Of a stretch of DNA of 64,000 bases, positions 18,803 through 28,472 are shown one piece after another. The stretch spans positions 62,001 to 126,000 of the forward strand of contig NZ_FMAH01000009.1 of assembly GCF_900094545.1 (NCBI RefSeq), in the 5' to 3' direction. Within the stretch, counting starts at the first letter, position 1. Each line of letters starts with the position of its first letter. Position numbers and translations under genes: made by a program. The DNA is from Martinezella miluonensis. GTDB lineage: Bacteria; Pseudomonadota; Alphaproteobacteria; Rhizobiales; Rhizobiaceae. The notes beneath the pieces were generated by a model, which saw only the letters and a program-made list of their open reading frames with translations, had not been told where the DNA came from and did not search any database.

Positions 18803-19647
18803 CGAAATAACTCGATGTTAAGAGCCGTTCCGGAACTGGCTCCCGGATGACGAAATGGCCGCAGGCGCTTGGTCCCGCGCCCGAGAATGGACAAGGAAGC
18901 TTCCATTTTTTTGTTCCCACTCGCACGGTAGATCCGCGTCGCTTTGGTTATGTCTGGCATTGGAAATTTCACGCCGAGGTCGTTTCCGCCTAAGCGCCAG
19001 ATCGAACTTAGAAAAGTTTCGTCCTGCCTTAATGCCAGTCGATTTCATTAGTATCGCATGGCTCTAGCTGCGCAGCAATTTCGCTGCGTGACGCATAGTG
19101 ACGCAAAAATTGGGACAGATTGCGCCGTTTTCTCGGTTTGCCTGGAGGATGCGACATGACCCACGGCTGACGAGATCATTTGCATTAACGCGGCCGAATG
19201 CCTCGCATTTTGACGAGGCAGGCGGCATCGAAAAAAACGTCAAGAACAGACTTCAGGACAACCTAACGTCTTCGAGCTTCGATCAGTTGAAGTGATCACC
19301 TGTGATGGGTGCCGCAGGGTGTGGAGAACCGAGCGAAAGCCGCGATCATCGGGGAGGGTTTCGAGCTTGGCGAAACGGCATCGTTGCCCACTGGCCGTCA
19401 GTGGCGTTGCGCCCGACCTTTTCTATCGATGAGCACCGGCCACTGGGCGAGGTCGGCATGGCAGCGGTGGCTTTATACGCGCCCAATATGGGCAATTTGG
19501 ATGTGCCGGAGTAGAGAGTTACGTCCGCGTATCCGCGCGCGGCCTTTGGGCTGCAAGCCGTTGGCCACTACCGCTCCAATCACAATCACGTCGAAATCTG
19601 ACGAGCAGGTGGAAGCGACCGGGGTCGCTACCAGAAGGCCGAAGACG
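18803..19647. other. Non-coding stretch upstream of the RbsABC-like operon
   Basis: About 845 bases without an intact gene. The right-hand part (18803-19050) should carry the promoter of the importer operon. The part from about 19310 holds a decayed transposase-like fragment described separately. No structured RNA could be recognised. Confidence 0.5.
19312..19470 (+). mobile_element. Possible IS66-type TnpA (OrfA) remnant
   Basis: In two plus-strand frames this stretch reads NRAKAAIIGEGFELGETAS followed, after a shift, by SGVAPDLFYR. The order resembles the helix-turn-helix start of IS66-family TnpA (pattern: A-K-A-x-I-V-A-E-S, P-G-E-T, then a G-V-A-P-x-L-L-x-R-W block). It is short, frameshifted and lacks terminal repeats. 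The call is by motif only. Confidence 0.35.
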
Positions 19648-20451
19648 CTAGGTTTCGTCTACTTCCAGCACCGACCAGGGGGCGTGCACCTCATTTCCAA
19701 TTAGGTCGAGGATTTTGGGGTCGATTTCTTCAGGATCAAAAAGACCACATTGTGAAAGGGCAAGCTTAACATCAACTTTTGATCCGAGATATTTTTGCAA
19801 GAATCTGGCAGCGCCAGGCTTTCGGCCCCTTTTGACGGGCCCCCCAATATGCACCCCCAGGAGACAATCTATACTGGCTTCGTATGAAGGATATAGCATA
19901 ATTTGCGAAATAGAGGAGTATTGTAATGCATCATACATGATTACATTAATTCTCTCTCGCAAAAGAAAGGCAGCTCCTTCATATTTGTAGACGTCAAAAG
20001 ACCTGTTTGGGCCCTTTTCTCTTTCAACAAACTTCCAGAGGTAATCGTAATTCTTTCTGGACAATCTGATAAGTGAGCGGATTACCTTGCCGGGGTTGCT
20101 AAATGAATATGAGTACCCGAAGTAAAAGCCACAGTATCTATCCAATGAGCCAGAAAGCTGACGCATTCGTTTGAGCGCCGGGCTTAAGGGGGACGCGTCG
20201 AGCGAGTTTTCTGGAGCGCGGCGAACTGACATGATCTCGGCGAAACGTGAGGGCTCCGAAAGTATCTCGGACTCGGTGACACCGAAAAAATTACAGATTT
20301 TATGCATGTTGTGCCGAGATGGCCGAATGGTTCCACTTAGATATTTGTTGAATTGTTGGCGATTAATTCCAATCTTGCGACATGCATGCGCAACAGATGG
20401 AAAGAGACTGCACGCGTATTCGAGATTATTTTGAAGGTTATCGTTTTCCAT
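19648..20451 (-). CDS. XRE-type helix-turn-helix protein
   Basis: A 267-residue protein with an N-terminal helix-turn-helix (about residues 10-55, HACRKIGINRQQFNKYLSG) and a long C-terminal domain of unknown role that may bind an effector. Related two-part regulators are common in Hyphomicrobiales. The gene is visibly more AT-rich than its neighbours (runs such as 19890-20010), which suggests transfer. It stands alone between two catabolic operons; the target promoters are unknown. The ATG at 20451 has a weak ribosome site. Confidence 0.75.
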   Translation of the reverse strand: MENDNLQNNLEYACSLFPSVAHACRKIGINRQQFNKYLSGTIRPSRHNMHKICNFFGVTESEILSEPSRFAEIMSVRRAPENSLDASPLSPALKRMRQLSGSLDRYCGFYFGYSYSFSNPGKVIRSLIRLSRKNYDYLWKFVEREKGPNRSFDVYKYEGAAFLLRERINVIMYDALQYSSISQIMLYPSYEASIDCLLGVHIGGPVKRGRKPGAARFLQKYLGSKVDVKLALSQCGLFDPEEIDPKILDLIGNEVHAPWSVLEVDET

Positions 20452-20580
20452 GAGGCGCTACTGCAATCTAGTGAAGACAAGATCGCGGTCATAGATCGTA
20501 CGCCTGCGACCACATCATCTCGCGCGTTTCGAACGCTATCGATGCGTATTTCTCGCACGTTCCTAAAAAATTTCAACTCT

Positions 20581-21561
20581 TTAGCGCTTGCAGGATGAGT
20601 GGTTCCCCGCCCCGCATCCGCGGCGCCGACTTCCGGAGAATGGGCGGCGGCTACTCGCTCGCTTCGTACGCAGTGCGATGTTAGAAGTGCTCGGGCAGCC
20701 GTGCGGCCTCCGGGCGGAACGCCGCATGTGTGCTGCTGCCGGCGCTCTCGCCTGAGGCAAGTTGCACGATACCGTCATTCGTCCAGACCGCCTTGACGAC
20801 ATTGATCTTCGGGCTCCCATGAATTCGGCGACACGCAGAACCTGCGACATCTGATGGACCTGATCCGGTGTATCGACCTGCAGGATCTCGCCGCCCATCA
20901 TGACGGCGATGCGATCCGACATGGTCATCGCCTCGGCTTGGTCATGGGTTACAGTAGATCCCAACTGGCGGTGTAGAGTCGCGATCTCTGCCCCTGCCTG
21001 CACCCGCATCTGGGCGTCCAGGTTGGATAGCGGCTCGTCGATCAGGAAGGCGCCCGGTTTGCGCACCATGGCCTGGGCAAGGGCGACACGCTGTCGTTGT
21101 CCCAGGAAAGGGCAGCGGGCTTGCGATCTTTCAATGTGGAAATCGGCAGCGCGTCGCAGACTTTGTCGACCTCAGCAGCGATATCCTTTCGCTTTGCTCT
21201 GGCGGACGGCAGGACACTGCTGAAAACCGAGCGTTGGAGTGTCGACAAACGGCGCATGCTGAGCGACATGGCGACGTTTTCCGCCACCGTCAGGTGCGGA
21301 TAAAGCGAAGAGGACTGAAACACCATGGCAAGATCGCGATCTCGTGGGCGCACGGTGTCCAAGACCTCGCCATTGAGAATGGATATGGCCCACCGTCTGC
21401 TGCTCAAGACCGGCAACGATACGCAACAGGGTGGACTTGCCGCATCTCGACGGACCGACGAGGGAGATGAACTCACCATCGCGGATCTCGAGTTCGATAC
21501 GTTTGAGAACGCTCGTCTGCCCGAATTCCTTCACATCCGCTTGAAGCGATATCCCTGCCAT
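20581..21561 (-). pseudogene. MalK/UgpC-type ABC ATPase pseudogene with several frameshifts
   Basis: Pieces of a carbohydrate-importer ATPase lie in different frames. The first piece (from 21561) has Walker A reading [12 protein letters not shown], where the family has glycine before cysteine. The second has [20 protein letters not shown] (Q-loop region). The third has [15 protein letters not shown] and [20 protein letters not shown] (Walker B, D-loop, H-loop). At least three frame changes separate them, the signature motif is damaged (LSWDNDS), and the C-terminal regulatory domain degenerates. It lies just downstream of the importer/GH4/kinase operon and was probably that importer's original ATPase. 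An intact homologue is encoded at 29722-30828. Confidence 0.88.
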
Positions 21562-21689
21562 AAACTTACCACCTAAATGTTTCGGTGGCGGCTAACTAAA
21601 CGCGTATCGGCTGACAATAGGCTTGGACAAAGCGAGGATGGAACAACGTAGCGCCCGCCGGCGCTGAGAAAGTCAAACACCGCATTTTA

Positions 21690-22709
21690 TCAGTCGGGAA
21701 CGCGCTTAAAGTTTGCTTTCCAATCAGGGAGCGTGGCTCTTAGCATGTTGAAGACGCTGTCGTTGACTATGGAACCCGATTCGACGATAGCATCGAGCGC
21801 CGCGCCTGCTATCGACGGCAACGCGCTCAATCTAGGATTTGCTGTAGGAATCGTATTCGCGATGGCAGTGATTAGTTCTTCAGTAAGGGGAGAACTCGCG
21901 GCCATTAGGACGGATCCAGCTAGGACGACGGGAAAATGGTCTCCCCGGACGTTATATCCAACCGCCTTTGCACATACTGCTGCATAGTCGGCGAGTCCAA
22001 GGGCCTGTTCGCGGATAATGGCTCGAGCGACGGGATCCTTTTCGCGCGCGATCTCCAGGACGGCCGGCGCCAGTTGTGCGAGCTCGCTCGCGGGCCGGCG
22101 CCCCTCCAGACGCGTGAAGGCGTGCAGTAGAGCTTCTACGCTGCTGGCTTTGAAACTTTCCAGCAGCACTGGTTTAAGCGCCGTTTTGGGACCAAGACCG
22201 ATTTCGCTCCGGCATACGGCACGCATCGCGGCCCGCCCAATAGACGCGCCTCCGAACGGCTCCTGCAGCCAGAAGGAAAGCGCCGACGTGCGATTACCAC
22301 TCGCTCGCGCGGCGACGGCTGGACCGGTCCCGACCACGATTGCGACCCCCAAGCCATCCTGCGGACTGGCGCACCGAAGCGGAGCAAACCCGTCGTTTCT
22401 GATCGAGACCGAATTTAGACTTGGAAGATGAGAGGCAAGAACGTTCTTCCAGTAAACCTCGTCCTCTGGCCAGTCCACACCTGCGAGGCTAAATACCGAT
22501 GATTGGACGGTATGCTCATCGGCACCGCTAGTTGCGAACGCGGCCGACACGGCCTCTATGACAGCGGCGACGGCGTGTTCAGGACTCGACGCGCCATAGA
22601 TGTCGCCGCAGCCACTGACCCCAGTGCCAAGAACCTGACCCAAACCGTTGCACACGATGGCAACGGTCTTGGTATTGCCGCCGTCGACGGCGAGATGCAA
22701 GGACCTCAT
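21690..22709 (-). CDS. BadF/BadG/BcrA/BcrD-type kinase, N-acetylglucosamine kinase-like
   Basis: A 339-residue protein of the ASKHA ATPase superfamily. The phosphate-1 loop LAVDGGNTKTVAIV is at residues 5-18, followed by the conserved SLAGVDWPEDE segment and a phosphate-2 region (VVGTGPAV). Family members phosphorylate N-acetylglucosamine or other amino sugars. Its ATG overlaps the stop of the GH4 gene (ATGA, 22706-22709), so translation is coupled. Together with the NagB-like deaminase and the importer of the same operon it would turn an imported amino sugar into a phosphate for deamination. Confidence 0.87.
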   Translation of the reverse strand: MRSLHLAVDGGNTKTVAIVCNGLGQVLGTGVSGCGDIYGASSPEHAVAAVIEAVSAAFATSGADEHTVQSSVFSLAGVDWPEDEVYWKNVLASHLPSLNSVSIRNDGFAPLRCASPQDGLGVAIVVGTGPAVAARASGNRTSALSFWLQEPFGGASIGRAAMRAVCRSEIGLGPKTALKPVLLESFKASSVEALLHAFTRLEGRRPASELAQLAPAVLEIAREKDPVARAIIREQALGLADYAAVCAKAVGYNVRGDHFPVVLAGSVLMAASSPLTEELITAIANTIPTANPRLSALPSIAGAALDAIVESGSIVNDSVFNMLRATLPDWKANFKRVPD

Positions 22710-24001
22710 GGAACGAGACGCTCGGGCAGGTACTTGGCATGGGCGTAGGCCATCTCCGTATAGAGCGCCTCGGCAACAGGAAGCGATGGCACCAAGGGAT
22801 TGGCCGTAAGCGCTCTTATTCCGTCGTTCACATCACCTTTCCAGGCGGCATGAGCTGTCAGAATTTGATATTCAGCAAGCGCATGCACCAGCCCAACCGT
22901 CTGATGTGGAAGGCGTGCCTGCGGAATAGGCTTGAACCCGGAACCGTCCACGATCGCTGGCATCTCGACCACGAGCTCGGAAACAAAGCCAGGTACGGCG
23001 CCATCCGTGTTGGGCAGGTTCACCGGGAGGACCGCTCTCTCATCGTTGAAATAAGCCGCCATGGCGTCAATCGCTAACTCCAATTCGTGTATACCGCCTC
23101 GGGACCGAGCCGGATCTAGAGTTGGCGGCGAGGCTTCAACCTGTTCTCGATAGTGTTGCCAATAGCCAGGAGCAAGGCCCATTATTTCCTCTGCGCGGGT
23201 TTTGGGCGCGGCCTGCAAGTGACGGAGGATTTCATCTTTGAAATAGTAATACAAGAAGTAGGAAGATGGGACGCTCTCCATTCGGACGGCCAGTGAAAGA
23301 AGGCGGCGGTCGTCTTCAGTCATCTTCAAATCGCTGTTGGCCAAAGCAAACCTCAATTTAGTGATGAAGTCCTCACCGTCATGAATGTGCTTCGTGCTCC
23401 AGCAGTTATGATTGACGCCGGACATTTCGACATGCAACTTTTCCGGATCCAGGCTGGCAGCACGGGCAAGGCGTTGCGGAAAAACGATCGGGCCTTCGCA
23501 AAATGAAATTGTCGGAATGTCGGTGAAGGACGTCAATGCTTGGGAGACGATGTTCACGGGATTGGTATAATTAAAGATAATTGCTTTTGGGCAAACTTCT
23601 GCCATCTCCGCGGCGACCTCTTTCATCACGGCGATTGAGCGAAGCGCCATAAAAAAGCCGCCTGGTCCCTGAGTCTCTTGCCCGATCACGCCATGTTTCA
23701 GCGGAATGCGCTCATCAAGCGCGCGCGCCTCGAATCCGCCCGGCCGAAAGCTACTGAGCAAAGCCTGGCAATCGCGAAGCCCCTCGCGCCTATCAGTAGT
23801 TGCAGTGATTTTTATGTCGACTCCCGCGTGGAATGCCATGCGTGTGCCAAGACGTTGCACCAGCGCCAGGGAATCATCGTTAAGGTCGATCAAGACGATT
23901 TCGGAACCAGCAAATTGATCGCCTTTCTGAATGAACGAGGCCACGGTTCCAACGGCACGGGTCGAGCCTCCACCGAGGTAAGCGACTTTGATGCTAGCCA
24001 T
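22706..24001 (-). CDS. Glycoside hydrolase family 4 enzyme
   Basis: A 431-residue GH4 enzyme. The NAD-binding loop is at the N-terminus (VAYLGGGSTRAVGTV). Metal-site and catalytic segments are FNYTNPVNI, SFCEGP (cysteine ligand) and MSGVNHN (histidine ligand). GH4 enzymes use NAD+ and a divalent metal in a redox-assisted elimination and accept alpha- or beta-glycosides, often 6-phosphorylated. Here no PTS is present; the importer is ABC type, so the substrate is probably an unphosphorylated disaccharide or glycoside, perhaps containing an amino sugar. ATG 24001 follows AAAGGAG. It is downstream of the two permease genes. Confidence 0.9.
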   Translation of the reverse strand: MASIKVAYLGGGSTRAVGTVASFIQKGDQFAGSEIVLIDLNDDSLALVQRLGTRMAFHAGVDIKITATTDRREGLRDCQALLSSFRPGGFEARALDERIPLKHGVIGQETQGPGGFFMALRSIAVMKEVAAEMAEVCPKAIIFNYTNPVNIVSQALTSFTDIPTISFCEGPIVFPQRLARAASLDPEKLHVEMSGVNHNCWSTKHIHDGEDFITKLRFALANSDLKMTEDDRRLLSLAVRMESVPSSYFLYYYFKDEILRHLQAAPKTRAEEIMGLAPGYWQHYREQVEASPPTLDPARSRGGIHELELAIDAMAAYFNDERAVLPVNLPNTDGAVPGFVSELVVEMPAIVDGSGFKPIPQARLPHQTVGLVHALAEYQILTAHAAWKGDVNDGIRALTANPLVPSLPVAEALYTEMAYAHAKYLPERLVP

Positions 24002-24149
24002 ATCATTTCTCCTTTAGAACGTTGAAGGTTCGTTTGGTGGTATTCGACGCGACAGTGCCACTGCGGGAGCAACGTGGGCTCCTGGCGATAGGTAACCGTT
24101 GAGAGAGTCTTGTAAGCCTGCGGAGCAGTACGTCCGCTTTTCAGTTTGC

Positions 24150-24971
24150 TTAACCCTTGAGCGCGCCAGACATTATGCCTCTGACAAAAGCCCGCTGAGC
24201 AAGCAGGTAAATCACAACCACCGGCAGAGCTGTAATAATTGCGGCGCTGGCCAAATAAGCGTAATTGGTCATATGCTGTCCTTGGAAATAGGTCAGAGAC
24301 ATTGGCGCTGTCTGAAGGTCCGATCCCGAAAGCATAACAAGCGGCATGAGGAAATCATTCCACGTCCACGCAAAGATGAGCACGGCAAGGGTCAGCACCA
24401 TGGGTCGCACCAATGGGAACAGAACACGCCGCAGAATCATGAGAGTGCCGGCCCCATCCATCCGAGCCGCTTCAACTAGCGTTCTTTCGCAATTCAAGAA
24501 TGCCGCGCGCATCCAGAAGATGCCAAAAGCCAACGAAAGTGCGGTGTTCGGAAGGATGACGGCCCAGTATGAATTAGCGAGTCCCAGGGAATGAAGATCG
24601 AAATACAGCGGGACGATCATTCCCTCCAGCGGGATAAGCAAGCCGAGAAGAAACAAATAAAACACGATGCCCGCGCCGCGAAACTGAATCAAGGCGAGAG
24701 CGTATCCCGCTGGCACTGATAGCATGACCGTGAGGATCACCGTCGTACCCGTCAGTATCGCACTCGTTCTCATTGACGCTCCAAAATTCGCCGCTTCCCA
24801 CACCTGTGAAAAGTTCTCGATGTGGTGCGCATCCAGTAGCGAGAGCGATGCAGCGGATCCGTCAGCGGGCTGTAGGGCCATGATTATGACGCCGATTATC
24901 GGCACGATCGCAAACAAGGAAGCGACCACGAGCACGGCGTAGCCAGCCAATTTTTCGAGTTTTCCGATCAT
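24150..24971 (-). CDS. MalG-type ABC transporter permease
   Basis: A 273-residue membrane protein with six hydrophobic segments. The EAA loop (EAARMDGAGTLMILRRVLFPLVRP, docking site of the ATPase) is near residue 165. It forms a heterodimer with the MalF-type protein encoded upstream. ATG 24971 has a GGAGGTAAG site, and only four bases separate it from the end of the upstream gene. The ATPase is not next in line because the adjacent one is dead. Confidence 0.92.
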   Translation of the reverse strand: MIGKLEKLAGYAVLVVASLFAIVPIIGVIIMALQPADGSAASLSLLDAHHIENFSQVWEAANFGASMRTSAILTGTTVILTVMLSVPAGYALALIQFRGAGIVFYLFLLGLLIPLEGMIVPLYFDLHSLGLANSYWAVILPNTALSLAFGIFWMRAAFLNCERTLVEAARMDGAGTLMILRRVLFPLVRPMVLTLAVLIFAWTWNDFLMPLVMLSGSDLQTAPMSLTYFQGQHMTNYAYLASAAIITALPVVVIYLLAQRAFVRGIMSGALKG

Positions 24972-24975
24972 CTGC

Positions 24976-25953
24976 TTACCTCCGACCTAATCTGGTGATG
25001 ACAACGTTCGCAAGGATGACAGCCACAAGCAGCACGATACCAACTGCTGCCGCTGCCCCTACTCTGCCGGCCACGAAAGCTTCATTATAAACCAACCAAG
25101 AAGGCACAACCGTTGAGCCACCCGGGCCACCCTGGGTCAGAACGTAGATTGTGTCGAAACTTCTGAGCGCCGCTGTTGTGGTCAACACTAGAACCACCGA
25201 CACCTCCGCCCTTAGGCCGGGCAATGTTACAGTCATGAATTCGCGAAATGCGGAGGCGCCATCGACGCGCGCCGCATCGTAAAGTTCCTGCGGGATTTTC
25301 TGTACACCCGCTAAGAGCATGGAGAGGGCTACCCCCAAAAGCGTCCAGGTGCCGACCAGTCCCACCGCCGGGAGGGCAAACGTGAAGTCCCCAAGCCATG
25401 GACGCGCAAGGTTTCCGAGGCCGACAAGGGCAAGGAACGAATTCAAAGGCCCGTCCGGCGACAGGATCCAACGCCAGATCGTTGCGACCGCAGTGGGAGC
25501 GATGATGTAGGGAATAAAAAGCAGGGTCTGAAAAATACTCGCTCCGCGCACTCGGCTTCTGGCCAACACCCCAACTAGAAGCAGCGCCAGGCCCGTCGTA
25601 AGGATCGAATAGAAGAAGATCAGCACGAAAGCGTGCAAGAATGCCGCGCGAAGCTTATCTGTCTTGGCAAGCGCTACAAAGTTCGCCAGTCCGACGAACC
25701 GCCGTTCACCCAACCCGTCCCAAGAATAGAAAGCCAGGCAAAAGGATTGCAGGAAGGGAATGAGGACCAGTGCTGAAAACAGAATTAGTGCCGGGGACAC
25801 GTAGAGAACGCCGATGTATCGCGTGCCAAATGGACTGAGATCATCCCTGGGCGCTATCGATCTTCCGCCTTGCTTCTTGGCGAGGCGAGCCCAACCTGTT
25901 CTTCTGGCACGGTAGTTCGACAGGCCGTCACGAACTTCGTTACCTACGTCCAT
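24976..25953 (-). CDS. MalF-type ABC transporter permease
   Basis: A permease of about 325 residues with a basic N-terminal cytoplasmic stretch (to about residue 45) and six hydrophobic segments. The EAA-like loop reads DAARVDGASAFREFMTVTLPG. It belongs to the carbohydrate-uptake 1 family and pairs with the MalG-type subunit. Either the GTG at 25956 or the ATG at 25953 can be the start; I choose the ATG. The binding-protein gene ends eight bases upstream. Confidence 0.9.
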   Translation of the reverse strand: MDVGNEVRDGLSNYRARRTGWARLAKKQGGRSIAPRDDLSPFGTRYIGVLYVSPALILFSALVLIPFLQSFCLAFYSWDGLGERRFVGLANFVALAKTDKLRAAFLHAFVLIFFYSILTTGLALLLVGVLARSRVRGASIFQTLLFIPYIIAPTAVATIWRWILSPDGPLNSFLALVGLGNLARPWLGDFTFALPAVGLVGTWTLLGVALSMLLAGVQKIPQELYDAARVDGASAFREFMTVTLPGLRAEVSVVLVLTTTAALRSFDTIYVLTQGGPGGSTVVPSWLVYNEAFVAGRVGAAAAVGIVLLVAVILANVVITRLGRR

Positions 25954-25961
25954 CACTCAAC

Positions 25962-27347
25962 CTACTCTTTATCTGATTGGAACGCCGCGTAGTCGTCCTG
26001 CAGGAGTTGCGTGTACTGCTCGGCGGTAATACGGCCTGTTCCGAGTTCGGCGGCTCCCGAGAGCAAAGCGTTAAGGAACGTAGGGGTCGCCCAATCCGGA
26101 TAAGGCGCTGGCGTGCCGCCGTTGAGTACCTTGGACCAGCCAAGAATGGCATCCCGCGATGGCCCCTCTAACTTTGCAGCATCGAGCGCTGCTTCGATAT
26201 TGACAGGGAGGGTGACCGGCACGCCGCCCTTAGCAATCCATCTGTCGGCAATGTCAACGCTCGTCCAAAGGTCGATGTACTCCGCGGCGAGATCCTTGTG
26301 AGCGGACTTGGTCGGGATTGACCACGGAAGGTTTCCGGTCGCTATCGCAATTGGTTTCGCGTTTGGATCAACTGAAGGAAAGGTGAGCATCGTGAAATCC
26401 TGTGCCCTCGTCTTCTCAGGCAGCGGCAATCGCCAGGAGCCGTTGATTGCAAACAATCCGTCTCCGCCGAGGAATTTGTCGAATGCTTCATCACCTTTGT
26501 AAGCGACCCAGTTGGGTGTGAAATAGCCCTTCTCGGCCCACTCTCGAAGGGTTGAAGCGGCTTTCACAACCGGGGCGGATGTAAGGGATATGTCTTTATT
26601 GCCTTTGACGATGTCCAGGATGAGATCGGGGTGGCCTTGTGACTGAACCAGCAAAGTTAAAAGATAGTGAGATTGGCCATCTGCCGAGTCGCCAGAGAAC
26701 TGCATCGGCACGACACCCTTCTCCTTAGCTATTTGCATGTCGTGCTCTAGTTCAGCCAAGGTGGAAGGTGGCGATGTGAAGCCGAGTTGTTGCCCGAGCT
26801 TCTTATTCATCCAAAGGCCGACCCACGCGCCTGTGGCTGACATGCCGTATAGCGGCCCTTCGGCGAAGGTCCTTCCATCACTACTGAATCGGCCGTTTAC
26901 TGCCAGCTGTGCGTTCGCCTGTCGGCTTCCCCAGCCGAACTTATCCGCGTAAGGCGAGAGGTCTTGCAGCAAATTCGCTTTGACCAAGGCGCCCATGGAT
27001 GCGTAGCCTTGGTTGACTTGTGTGACGTCAGGCACCTTGTCGCCCGAGAGCTGCAGTTTCAATGTCCGTGTCAGGTCGCTGAAACTCTTTGTTTGCAATC
27101 GGATTTTAACTCCTGGATGGGCCGCCTCAAATTCCTTATTGACGTGGTCGGTCCATTCGATGAACGGCCCAGACTCAGCCTGAGCCTGGACAACGAGAAC
27201 GGTCGCTTCCTCCGCTGGCGCTCCAGTGGCACCGAGACCCAAAGCCAGCAAGATCGATGCGATAGAAATCTTGCTGAGCTTCACGCCGGCGGCACGATCC
27301 AACTGGCGAGAGATGATATAAAGGGATGTTCGCAATGGATTTGACAT
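25962..27347 (-). CDS. UgpB/MalE-type extracellular substrate-binding protein
   Basis: A 461-residue binding protein of extracellular solute-binding family 1. The signal sequence (ILLALGLGATGAPAEE, cleavage near residue 45) has an unusually long charged n-region of about 28 residues, so a later start is possible. The mature part begins with TVLVVQAQAESG and shows family segments such as PDVTQVNQGYASMG and FLGGDGLFAINGSWR. ATG 27347 follows GGGAGGGCG. It sits between the deaminase gene and the permeases, in the usual order, and should set the specificity of the importer for an oligosaccharide or amino-sugar glycoside. Confidence 0.9.
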   Translation of the reverse strand: MSNPLRTSLYIISRQLDRAAGVKLSKISIASILLALGLGATGAPAEEATVLVVQAQAESGPFIEWTDHVNKEFEAAHPGVKIRLQTKSFSDLTRTLKLQLSGDKVPDVTQVNQGYASMGALVKANLLQDLSPYADKFGWGSRQANAQLAVNGRFSSDGRTFAEGPLYGMSATGAWVGLWMNKKLGQQLGFTSPPSTLAELEHDMQIAKEKGVVPMQFSGDSADGQSHYLLTLLVQSQGHPDLILDIVKGNKDISLTSAPVVKAASTLREWAEKGYFTPNWVAYKGDEAFDKFLGGDGLFAINGSWRLPLPEKTRAQDFTMLTFPSVDPNAKPIAIATGNLPWSIPTKSAHKDLAAEYIDLWTSVDIADRWIAKGGVPVTLPVNIEAALDAAKLEGPSRDAILGWSKVLNGGTPAPYPDWATPTFLNALLSGAAELGTGRITAEQYTQLLQDDYAAFQSDKE

Positions 27348-27396
27348 GGTTCGCCCTCCCGTGGCGCTTGGTTCATTTTGTCAAAGTGTCAGCAAA

Positions 27397-28206
27397 CTAG
27401 CCGCGGACCTCGGTCGATTGTGAGATTAAAGCCGCGGCTTCCTCGTCGGCATAGATCGCTGCCTGTCTGCATACGGCCAACACTGTCGATGGCCAGTCGG
27501 GCTCGTAGGACTTGGCTGCCGCAACCCGAGCAACCGCAAGCTGTTTGTCTTGACCATTGGCAACAAGCACAGCCCGCAAAGACAAGGACGCGATCGTGGC
27601 TATCCCGATGGTGACGCCATGGCGCGGCACTTCTTGGATGTTCGCAAATCCCGGGAATGTCATGAGGTTGTCCCGTCGAGTCGTTTCAGCCAACTGAACT
27701 ACACGGGTTTTGCTTTCGCTACTTGTCCCCGGCGGGTTGAATGCCACATGGCCATCAGTAGCGCCGCTCGCTAGAATAAACAGGTCGATTCCGCCCGCGG
27801 CCTCAAGGGCTTTATCATAGTCATCGGTCGCTCTGGGATCAGGGATCCAAAGCTGATTAGTGGGAATTTCCTTTCCCTGCGAGGCTGCGGCATTGAGTCG
27901 GTCGAAAACCTCTTGGGTTGCGAACCGCCGCAAGCTGCAATGTGAGATTACGGGAACTTCTGTAAATTCACCTTCAGCGGTTACAACGTATTCGTCCATC
28001 ATCACCAGAACGAGGTGACGAATATCCAAGTCACGCTGTCGGACCTCATCTGCCAAGGCCCGATATGTTGGCAGGGGGCTTCGCCCGCCAGGGCAGCCCA
28101 GCAGATAACGTCTGTTAGCTCGGCGAGCATCCTCGATGCCGTCAGCAATCTCCCTAGCCAAGACGCGACCCGCCTCATCCGCGCCGCCAAACACCTCTAT
28201 TTTCAT
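27397..28206 (-). CDS. NagB-like glucosamine-6-phosphate isomerase/deaminase family protein
   Basis: A 269-residue member of the NagB/6-phosphogluconolactonase superfamily. Motifs are GCPGGRSPLPTY (phosphate loop), VMMDEYV (catalytic Asp region) and GATDGHVAFNPPG, which corresponds to the active-site loop of NagB. NagB turns glucosamine 6-phosphate into fructose 6-phosphate and ammonia. The phosphate and active-site loops differ slightly from canonical NagB, so the substrate may be a related amino-sugar phosphate. It is the first gene of the minus-strand operon and stands next to the GntR-type gene; TGGTCT/AGACCA half-sites lie upstream. Confidence 0.85.
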   Translation of the reverse strand: MKIEVFGGADEAGRVLAREIADGIEDARRANRRYLLGCPGGRSPLPTYRALADEVRQRDLDIRHLVLVMMDEYVVTAEGEFTEVPVISHCSLRRFATQEVFDRLNAAASQGKEIPTNQLWIPDPRATDDYDKALEAAGGIDLFILASGATDGHVAFNPPGTSSESKTRVVQLAETTRRDNLMTFPGFANIQEVPRHGVTIGIATIASLSLRAVLVANGQDKQLAVARVAAAKSYEPDWPSTVLAVCRQAAIYADEEAAALISQSTEVRG

Positions 28207-28280
28207 CCACGCGACTCCAGTTCCCTTTCGCTAGGGACGTTCGCCCGAGCTTCGTACGGACCTGAAGGAAGCCCACAATG

Positions 28281-28336
28281 GACCAGATGTCAACAACTGG
28301 TCTGTATTAAAAACCACTTTTAATATTTTTAGACCA
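28281..28336. promoter_or_regulatory. Candidate GntR-type operator upstream of the amino-sugar operon
   Basis: GACCAG (28281-28286) and CTGGTC (28297-28302) form an inverted repeat with 10 bases between. The overlapping TGGTCT (28298-28303) also pairs with AGACCA (28331-28336). The same half-sites occur near the GntR gene and the ATPase gene. They match the half-site of NagR/DasR-type operators, which control amino-sugar genes. The spacing is not canonical, so this is a candidate. Confidence 0.5.
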
Positions 28337-28472
28337 AAATATCGGGCTGAGGATGACTTTGACGCCGTTCACGAAAGGCGGAGCGGACCTGCGAACATAT
28401 GCCGTTGAACTTCACTGACACTGCTCGTGATGGCCTGCGGGAAGCGCTGTCGGTGCCACTTTAACTGCCACT

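Noticed and set aside
20312-20331. A stretch beginning GCCGAGATGGCCGAATGG resembles the 5' end of a tRNA-Leu or tRNA-Ser.
   Set aside because: No matching acceptor arm, anticodon arm or T-loop follows, and the bases are codons of the XRE-type gene on the other strand.
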